From positions 62,001 through 126,000 of the forward strand of contig CAZSHG010000003.1 in the NCBI GenBank assembly GCA_964606695.1: a DNA stretch of 64,000 bases. The letters are read 5' to 3'. The notes beneath the pieces were generated by a model. It was not told where the DNA came from. It ran no database searches and was given only the letters and a program-made list of their open reading frames with translations. A program made the translations under genes and the position numbers. Source of the DNA: CAZSHG01 sp964606695 [NCBI: uncultured bacterium] (GTDB lineage Bacteria > UBP14 > UBA6098). This document shows, in pieces, positions 59,401-64,000 of this stretch; within the stretch, counting starts at the first letter, position 1; every line of letters starts with the position of its first letter.

Positions 59401-62400
59401 TGAATATCTAATCTTCCGGCCTTCGCCGATGTGGGTTAGCGGAACTACGGTTCAGGCGTGTCTGACGGGCGTTATGAGCATCGATTCCCTTTGGTTACCG
59501 GATTCCGTTTGCGGGGAATTCTATGTCGATTTCGATCCGCCGGTGATTTGGGCAATCGATCCGCCGCCGGAAACGATTATCGCGGCCCCGGCGTTCGACT
59601 ATGTTGATTTTAGGCTATACGACTATCTTTCCGGCCTCAATGACGGTTCGGTGACTATCGTTATAGGCGCTTATAGCTTCGGTTTCACCGACCCTGTCGT
59701 CTCATGGGACGGCGATTCGATTCTCTCGATTGACCTTTCGGGTTACGACTTCGATTGCGGCGACACGATCGAGATTTGCCTTCACGCCGAGGACTCCCCT
59801 GACTGGTGCGGCCCGAACGAGCTGGATTCGTGCTGGGAGATAATAACCGAACCTTGTGAATCCTGCCTTGTCTGGATAGACAGCGTTTGGTTCTCCGAAG
59901 AGACCGATTGCGACAGTCTTAATACGGTCGAGATTTGCTATGTGTTGTCATCAGATTGCCCCGATTCGGTATATCCTGTCTCGATAGCTCTCTCGCAGGA
60001 CGACGGCACGGCATGGCCGATTCCGCTGGATTCGATTTGGGAAGCGGAGGGAGATATCGGCGACAGCGTTATGCCTGGGCTTCATTGTTTCTATTGGGAA
60101 ATGAGCGATGACTGGCCGGACGAAGAAGGAACCTTCCTCGTGCGCGCTACTACGGGCTATGGCTGTTGTCTCGGCGAGGGTCTTCGCATGAACGGCACCC
60201 CAAGAGAAGTCCTTTTGCTCGGTGAATTTGCGGGCGAATCATTCTCGCTGGACGCGAGTATCGATTATTTCGAAGGAGACGTAGTCGGTGGGGAAACCTG
60301 GTTTGCCGATTCGGTCGATAGCTCCGTCACAATCGGCGGAACCGGTTATCCGGGCACGATTTGGTTCAACGACAGATACGGTTGGGCAACGTCTCACAGC
60401 TACACACACTTCTATATCTGCGCGCCGTTCGCGTTCGATACAACCGTCCACCTGAGATGTCGCCCTGACGACGATCTCGCGGTCTGGCTCGACGGCACGT
60501 TACTATTCGAGGAGCACGACCACGTCGCCACAATATTCCACGACGTGCCCCTCGAACTCGAGGCCTGCGAGTGGCATTCACTTTATCTCTGGAATTACGA
60601 CAGCGGCGGCCCGAACAATCTTATTTCGTTCTACTTCTCCGACGCATCGGACAACCCGATAGACTGGCTACATACGACTATAGCGCCGAGCGAGTCCTTC
60701 ACGACAACCGACACGGCTTACTACTCCGGCCCACTCGATTCCCGCCCGCCGCTCACGCTAATCGATTGTCCAACTGTTCCGCTTTCCGTCGGTATACCGA
60801 ACACATTCGCATGGCTCGTCGAGGACTCGTTCTGGGTAGGGGATATTTGTTCGCTACACTTCTTCGGATGTGACATCGACGAGGAATTCATAACCGTGGA
60901 CACCTTCCTGTCGTGGACACCGCCCTCGCCGTGTTCGTCATGCACCTTAGCGATAGCGGTTCGCGACAGCTTCTGCAACTGGGGCTACGACACCTGCGTT
61001 TTTGAGATAGCCACGGGAGTCGTTACTGCATCGATTATCGAGCCGCTAACTAATACTACAACCACGTGTAATGATCAAGCGATTATTATGGAGATTGTGG
61101 GAAGTGAAGCGACAACAACGTCGAAAAACTTGCTCTGGCTTACTGACAACGGCTACGCCTCCGGCAAACTTAGCGACGGAGGTGCGATTGGCTATTCCCA
61201 CGCCGCAGAATCCCTAATGGTTTGGGGATGGAATGTCGATGAAATAAACCAAACGGAAGTTTTAACATCAGCTATTCTCAACCCCTACGATGTCGTCGTT
61301 ATCGGTAATATTAAATCGAACGGGCCGAGAACATATACTTCTTCGGAAAGAACCGCTTTGTCAGATTTTGTCGCAAACGGCGGTAAAGTATTAGCAATTT
61401 CCGGTTGGGTCGTGGAAGACTATGATATTACGACCGAAAACTTCCTTCTGAGCGATATTGGGATATATTTCGAACCCTATGAAGATTGGACAAGTTGGAT
61501 TCCCCCTGAACCCGGTAGCCCGATAGAATCGGGTGTAACTCAGGTTCCGGGTAACGGTTGCAAATGGATTGTCGGTTTGGATGAATGTTGGGCTTATCGC
61601 AGTTCCGATTGCGCATGTGGAACAAAACATTACGGCGCCGGCGAAGTTGTCACTTACTTCGACGAACACTGGCTATTCAACGGTCCCTGGCATAGTATGG
61701 ACTTTACAACCCATCAAAATGCAACTTTGTTCAGGAATATTTTCACATATCTCGAGCCTTCACTCGACTCTTTCCCCTGCCCCATCGACCCGGCGACAAT
61801 CGTCCTTCGCGTGGAAGGCTTCGATTATACGGTTGCGGACGGCGAACTCGATTGGATGCCGGATGTTCTAACTTTCACGCCAAGCTCGCCATTGTGGACT
61901 CACAACCAGTTGGTGGACGTTTGTCTGATGGAAGCCGAGGACAGTTGCGGCGCGGTTTTACCGGACTCGATATGCTGGCAGTTCACTGTCGATCTCGAGC
62001 CGCCGGAATTAGCCGAACTGGAACCGCCCTGCGGAAGTGCGATTGTCCCGGGGCTTAACGATCACTGGGATATAACGCTCGTTGATATCCCCGCCGGGGT
62101 GATGCCGGATTCCACCTTCATGATTCTCGGTGACGACACATGCCATATAACTGGCGGCGGCGGAGATACGATGACTTTCACTTTCGACCCCGGCGATTAT
62201 GGAATCACCTTCGTTGCCGGCGATACTATAACTCTTTGCATCGAAACTATGGACGGCCCGGTGGATTACTGCGAGCCGAACGACACTATATACTGTTGCG
62301 ATTATCCGATATTCCCGTCGGAAGGGCCTATCGCCTACCCCATCCGGGTTCCGCCGGATTCGATTTCGGCTTGTGAGCCTGAGAGTATAATAGTAGAAAT

Positions 62401-63262
62401 AATATCTGAATTCGAAGTGGTCGAGAGCACTATCGTCCTCAATGTCGATGGTATCGATTATGTAACGACCGACCCGCAATTGACCTGGCTAAACCCGTTC
62501 CTGACTTATCTGCCTAATCCGGATTGGAACGAGCACGATACGGTTTACGTCCGGCTGGCATCGGCAAAAGACATTTTCGATAACCAATACGTCAATTATC
62601 CATTGGAATGGATATTTTATATTGACAGGGTCGAACCGCAAAGCGAAATGACAGAACCTCCGAACTTCACTCGGGATATATTGGATCAGATAGTCATTAT
62701 CCTTACGGATCTATTATCCGGCATCAATCCTAACGGTTTGATACTGGAGGTCGAGGGTGTCGAATATCATTATCCCTCGGATTTCGACTGGAACTGGAAT
62801 TCGGATGGGCTGGGCGGTTCGATTATCTGGAATCCTGTAGCCCACGGAATTGAATACAATGCCGGCGACACGATAGATGTAAATATTTACGCCGAGGACA
62901 GCCCCGATCTGTGCGGACCTAACATTCATGCCGCGTCATACAGCTTTATAGTCGAGCCCTGGACGCCGTGTATGGTAAACCCGAATCCTTTCAGCCCCAA
63001 CGGCGATACTTACAATGAAATTACGGCCTTCGATTGGCCAAATATGACTACAGAAGGCGCAACGATTTACATATTCGACGTTCGGAACATTTTAATTAAG
63101 AAAATAGAGCTGGAACCGCAGAGGAATTACGAGGATTATCCCGTTCGGGCCTGGGACGGCAAGGATAACGAAGGTAAATATATGCCTCAGGGACTGTATT
63201 TATATGTCATAGAATCTGACGGAAGAATCGTTTGTAACGGAACGGTAATCCTTGTTCGATAA
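53402..63262 (+). CDS. Giant secreted VWA / PKD-like / Ig-like protein with gliding-type C-terminus
   Basis: 3,286 residues with AGGAG 6 bases upstream and a signal peptide (ILILLLFLWGILFAQG). A VWA domain with a complete MIDAS (DTSGS, ~residue 69) is at ~60-235. Ig-like modules follow, then at least six PKD/SprB-like repeats with (D/N)AGPDxxxC motifs (~620-960 and later copies), many Ig-like modules with WTACDPDSIV and TWDG...FRPS signatures, a PA14-like domain (~2270-2430), and a ~220-residue GATase/ThuA-like domain (~2567-2790) inserted in an Ig unit. The last ~100 residues (NPNPFSPNGD to VILVR) are a gliding-motility-associated C-terminal domain. Cysteine-rich throughout. A TTGACT lies 58 bases upstream but the -10 is unclear. 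Likely a surface adhesin. Confidence 0.85.
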   Translation: MINSNKFPKILILLLFLWGILFAQGLKIENVHVQGRGGREITYYRPSVPMDDWWYNTDVECIHDIGCVDIVFCVDTSGSMSGTIGSLQDEIDRFAYDIAAVGFDYSFGLVTYSETVNFPHGATLIGDLGAFSAILDEARGGEGGYEDHSQAIYDAVTSFDWRPGCESIVILVSDECDDASSVTPSTVISTLLSWGGTVYMMTADCGDVDEFHMYCDTTYGMWFDYSSSTLNDVFNQIIDDIADVVEIDITVTNTSGGVMNPMTATLIPDFCITVGDSPNPQPYGPVADGANHTFVWDITEIPGCTGWGDCFMIRVEGGGYVDSIVGCLFVEDCGCPGPEVVILCPEYSGAWTACDYQQIEIQFEGYMGVNQNSLCIQVNGTEYCYPHPNLTWTPSGTGGVLTFTPSSPWTHLDDVDIVVTAGLDATDCPIRFYPESDFNVDTEPPHVGWWEHHDATLWPPSPPWREWHDGEVAWSPPCGDTLSDTDHITFSALIYDDGIGVTPVDLILKELESMPGFDFGTIWSSLTSIQLTVNGIPFIPGVPIPGEFNRAVDFDLTYVLAGDQFGGWQIDGSIRADSAFMLGLFSPEMEFCIEAHDLVEAEGCMPCENDTQWCCTFWLLEDIPLTVNAGPDQYICAGEAVMIGGTPAAAGGTTPYTYSWTPTTGLSDPNTANPLASPTTTTTYTLTVTDDASDVATDDMTVYVSNPVADAGEDDTVCAGASLTLGGSPTGSGGFPPLSYSWEPAAYISPSNIANPTLTTDVAWDDTTIMCIVTVTDTLGCEDIDTVLVTIDNIIPDAGPDRYICVGDAVTIGGSPTATGGVPPYTFNWYEYPGGTLVSNDANPSVTPTDTTTYVVEIIGDDPYCNATDTCIVYPVEVSADAGPDQDVCVGGSVVIGGTPTASGSGGYSYSWTSVPPGYSSIESNPIVSPTGNTSYIVTVTDSIGCTDVDTVQVEVFPAPFGWVAVPDFCGGVSSCEYQSVIWTIIDTVGTIDESTIRVTVEGITYDVTDPEITTSVHLTDSISIMFSPVTPWDHGDTIVFELDNVASYAGCSTAVPACSFIVDLEPPIADPLVPPDSSYIFVIPDSIGAYIEDFPAGVDPLSFNYISITVDGVPATGWTYSWSGGYLSINNLVIEDGDSVVICLDSLFDDPDYDYCAHNDTSLCWWFMIMPCDVEVTASPDTVICGGGDIILNADVEGGSGFFTYEWTPDVGLDDSSLPNPIATIESTIIYVVEVYDESLMCSAYDTVSIIASNPVANTGPDGLICPYSNVPLGCVPTVTGGIPPYIYEWMDSTGTVLYTEEHPLHFFEDMDEWFVLHVIDSIGCEDWDTVYFDVDWEEIISVDLLTPLPDETLAVGDVYFDWEVDPPGSYLYDFLIDDAIVFDHIDSSNVTIDFPCGESHTWTIVVWKECLHEYIACGETTITEFIDSIPAPFDPPFHMEDCGEPYAVEVHVPDGDWTACDPDSIVAFIIDSVGIIESSIVMTVNGTEYTTADPELTWDGVSTLVFRPSTMWADGEIVSVCVDSAMNVDSMTLIAPVCWDFYIDRSAPEIVSITPTPFSEIPTTVESIQVCIRDDLSGLDSLIMDVDGVLYELGPYGCVDTTVCEWFPVGPLSPGDVADVYLVRATDCPDWCGPNVLDSVWDYTVSDCDVEITFDLGVAETLICHPDSLPVVFELTTTVTGGTGPFTYWNTMEGLVGPAHVSDPTYHLDHSTLISIIVVDADSCIDTASFVVYISDLEANAGPDLEICEGDSVEIGRLAYRWSGPFIGGIDYWWTYEDGTFLSDELNPLVWPDVTTNYVFHVTDSIGCEDADTMAVIRNHESPGTFTGLYPPPDAMLPPGDITIIWSDAGGVPPANYHLIIDGVDTVAMGIPDTFFTVNYPCGHTHSWEVIAYNLCASEMIVSSDSAGRDSIEVATPPDTFYGGIDTSIYDPIFHTHPCEGPSAIYAHVPSGDWTACDPDSIVWILDDSVTYIESTIEVVVNGVSYTTSDGELSWDGSEYLIFRPSPMWVSGTTVQACLTGVMSIDSLWLPDSVCGEFYVDFDPPVIWAIDPPPETIIAAPAFDYVDFRLYDYLSGLNDGSVTIVIGAYSFGFTDPVVSWDGDSILSIDLSGYDFDCGDTIEICLHAEDSPDWCGPNELDSCWEIITEPCESCLVWIDSVWFSEETDCDSLNTVEICYVLSSDCPDSVYPVSIALSQDDGTAWPIPLDSIWEAEGDIGDSVMPGLHCFYWEMSDDWPDEEGTFLVRATTGYGCCLGEGLRMNGTPREVLLLGEFAGESFSLDASIDYFEGDVVGGETWFADSVDSSVTIGGTGYPGTIWFNDRYGWATSHSYTHFYICAPFAFDTTVHLRCRPDDDLAVWLDGTLLFEEHDHVATIFHDVPLELEACEWHSLYLWNYDSGGPNNLISFYFSDASDNPIDWLHTTIAPSESFTTTDTAYYSGPLDSRPPLTLIDCPTVPLSVGIPNTFAWLVEDSFWVGDICSLHFFGCDIDEEFITVDTFLSWTPPSPCSSCTLAIAVRDSFCNWGYDTCVFEIATGVVTASIIEPLTNTTTTCNDQAIIMEIVGSEATTTSKNLLWLTDNGYASGKLSDGGAIGYSHAAESLMVWGWNVDEINQTEVLTSAILNPYDVVVIGNIKSNGPRTYTSSERTALSDFVANGGKVLAISGWVVEDYDITTENFLLSDIGIYFEPYEDWTSWIPPEPGSPIESGVTQVPGNGCKWIVGLDECWAYRSSDCACGTKHYGAGEVVTYFDEHWLFNGPWHSMDFTTHQNATLFRNIFTYLEPSLDSFPCPIDPATIVLRVEGFDYTVADGELDWMPDVLTFTPSSPLWTHNQLVDVCLMEAEDSCGAVLPDSICWQFTVDLEPPELAELEPPCGSAIVPGLNDHWDITLVDIPAGVMPDSTFMILGDDTCHITGGGGDTMTFTFDPGDYGITFVAGDTITLCIETMDGPVDYCEPNDTIYCCDYPIFPSEGPIAYPIRVPPDSISACEPESIIVEIISEFEVVESTIVLNVDGIDYVTTDPQLTWLNPFLTYLPNPDWNEHDTVYVRLASAKDIFDNQYVNYPLEWIFYIDRVEPQSEMTEPPNFTRDILDQIVIILTDLLSGINPNGLILEVEGVEYHYPSDFDWNWNSDGLGGSIIWNPVAHGIEYNAGDTIDVNIYAEDSPDLCGPNIHAASYSFIVEPWTPCMVNPNPFSPNGDTYNEITAFDWPNMTTEGATIYIFDVRNILIKKIELEPQRNYEDYPVRAWDGKDNEGKYMPQGLYLYVIESDGRIVCNGTVILVR

Positions 63263-63275
63263 TTCGATAAACTCG

Positions 63276-63308
63276 AAAAACCGGGCGGATAATTCGTCCG
63301 GTTTTTTT
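63276..63308 (+). terminator. Rho-independent terminator after the giant VWA gene
   Basis: A-run, CCGGGCG, loop GATAATT, CGTCCGG, then seven T. Stem extended by A-T pairs to nine or more. Confidence 0.88.
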
Positions 63309-63322
63309 CTTTGTTCTTGACT

Positions 63323-63350
63323 TTGATACCTAACGGAATTAGTTTAGAAT
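63323..63350 (+). promoter_or_regulatory. Candidate sigma-70 promoter for coaX
   Basis: TTGATA, a 16-base spacer and TAGAAT, about 73 bases before the ATG. Confidence 0.45.
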
Positions 63351-63423
63351 ATCGCAATAGCGGCGCGCTACCGCTTTATAATAAACAACTATCGGGAATG
63401 AGCGCATCCCGGTAAAGGGACTA

Positions 63424-64000
63424 ATGACAATAGCCGCCCTCGATATCGGTAACCACAGAACCAAACTCGCTCTGGTATCTAAGAACGGCGAGATAATCAG
63501 CCGGAGCCATTTCCTCACAGAGAATCTAATCGGTAATATCGATAATTTTGCTTCAAGGATAATCGATTCTAAGCCCGACGGATGCGTAATCGGTTCGGTT
63601 GTTCCGGAATTAGAAGTTGATTTCGCTTCCGCGTTAATCGATTTCGACCCCCTTATTATTCATGGGGATACTAAATGCGATCTTATCGTCGAATATGATC
63701 CTCCGGATTCCCTCGGCGCAGATAGGCTTGCCGGGGCTGTCGGAGTGTATAGGGAATATGGTAGTTTGCTTAACAGAGATATCATGCTTGTAGATTCCGG
63801 CACGACTATAACTACGGATCTTGTGAGTTCCAAAGGCGCGTTTCTTGGGGGAGCGATCTATCCCGGCGATGAGATAGCAATGAACGCTCTTGGTAAATGT
63901 GCGAGGAAACTCCCCCAACTACCCTTCAAGACAACCAAGACTCTACTGGGTTCGACAACGAGAGAGTGTATGCTGATTGGCGTGCAGGCCACAATTATAG
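63424..64000 (+). CDS. coaX: Type III pantothenate kinase (3' end outside window)
   Basis: The frame is open from ATG 63424 to the window end (192 codons); AAAGGGA precedes the start. LDIGNHRTKLAL is the CoaX N-terminal phosphate-binding motif; EYDPPDSLGADRLAGAVG holds the pantothenate-binding region, VDSGTTITTD the second phosphate motif, and GGAIYPG a further conserved loop. It performs the first step of coenzyme A synthesis and, in this family, is insensitive to CoA feedback. Here the usual GTATT is GTTIT, a mild change. Confidence 0.9.
   Translation, partial: MTIAALDIGNHRTKLALVSKNGEIISRSHFLTENLIGNIDNFASRIIDSKPDGCVIGSVVPELEVDFASALIDFDPLIIHGDTKCDLIVEYDPPDSLGADRLAGAVGVYREYGSLLNRDIMLVDSGTTITTDLVSSKGAFLGGAIYPGDEIAMNALGKCARKLPQLPFKTTKTLLGSTTRECMLIGVQATII

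Noticed and set aside
1-64000. Insertion sequences, prophage or integrase genes
   Set aside because: No transposase, integrase or terminal inverted repeats were recognised; the accessory character is due to surface proteins only.
1-64000. tRNA or rRNA genes
   Set aside because: No cloverleaf with a conserved T-arm sequence or rRNA core sequence was seen on either strand, although a dedicated search was not possible.

Overview
The window carries about 34 protein-coding genes, mostly in tightly packed operons, at roughly balanced G+C. I saw no tRNA, rRNA, CRISPR array or transposase. Several secreted proteins end in a C-terminal module with a PNPF(N/S) motif, of the FlgD-like / type IX secretion sorting class. 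With the Bat operon, the DUF2723-plus-TPR glycosyltransferase, TonB-dependent and other beta-barrel outer-membrane proteins, and mixed ATG/GTG/TTG starts, this suggests a Gram-negative member of the FCB superphylum (Bacteroidota/Fibrobacterota and related candidate phyla), probably uncultured. I cannot name the phylum from sequence alone.

Layout. 1-7884: a Bat operon (truncated membrane protein, batA, methyltransferase, batB, yihY, fmdB, batC, batD, batE) with three unusual inserted genes. 7885-11815: ribosomal protein L27, an ElbB-like protein without the usual cysteine, a terminator, an SppA peptidase fused to an outer-membrane-like N-terminus, and a cupin. 12005-32785: a surface locus in which a 1,578-residue regulator (Ser/Thr kinase, NTPase, TPR, GAF, sigma-54 AAA+, Fis helix-turn-helix) lies between a 1,376-residue repeat protein and a divergent 3,793-residue protein of cohesin-like and InlB-B-like repeats. 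32970-36158: an M4-like metallopeptidase with a sorting domain. 36255-41885: DUF2723 glycosyltransferase, dapF, ecfT, a small membrane protein and a TonB-dependent receptor. 41888-44671 (minus): XRE regulator and PBP1A. 44817-48710: galT, a GH57 branching enzyme and two membrane proteins. 48758-53259: polA, a possible 35-codon ORF, a TrmB-type regulator and a PNPOx-like protein. 53402-63262: a 3,286-residue secreted VWA/PKD/Ig protein. 63424-64000: start of coaX.

The most notable result is the regulatory layout around the kinase/sigma-54 regulator. Five copies of an 18-bp dyad, TGTTAN-N6-NTAACA, occur only in the two intergenic regions touching this gene (three near its 3' end, two at its 5' end). 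A good -24/-12 sigma-54 promoter lies in front of the neighbouring repeat protein, with the three dyads 90-220 bp upstream of it as expected of enhancer sites. One of the other two dyads abuts the regulator's own -10. I infer a self-contained signal-responsive switch controlling very large surface proteins. Domain identities come from family knowledge and visible motifs; the regulatory model is inference.
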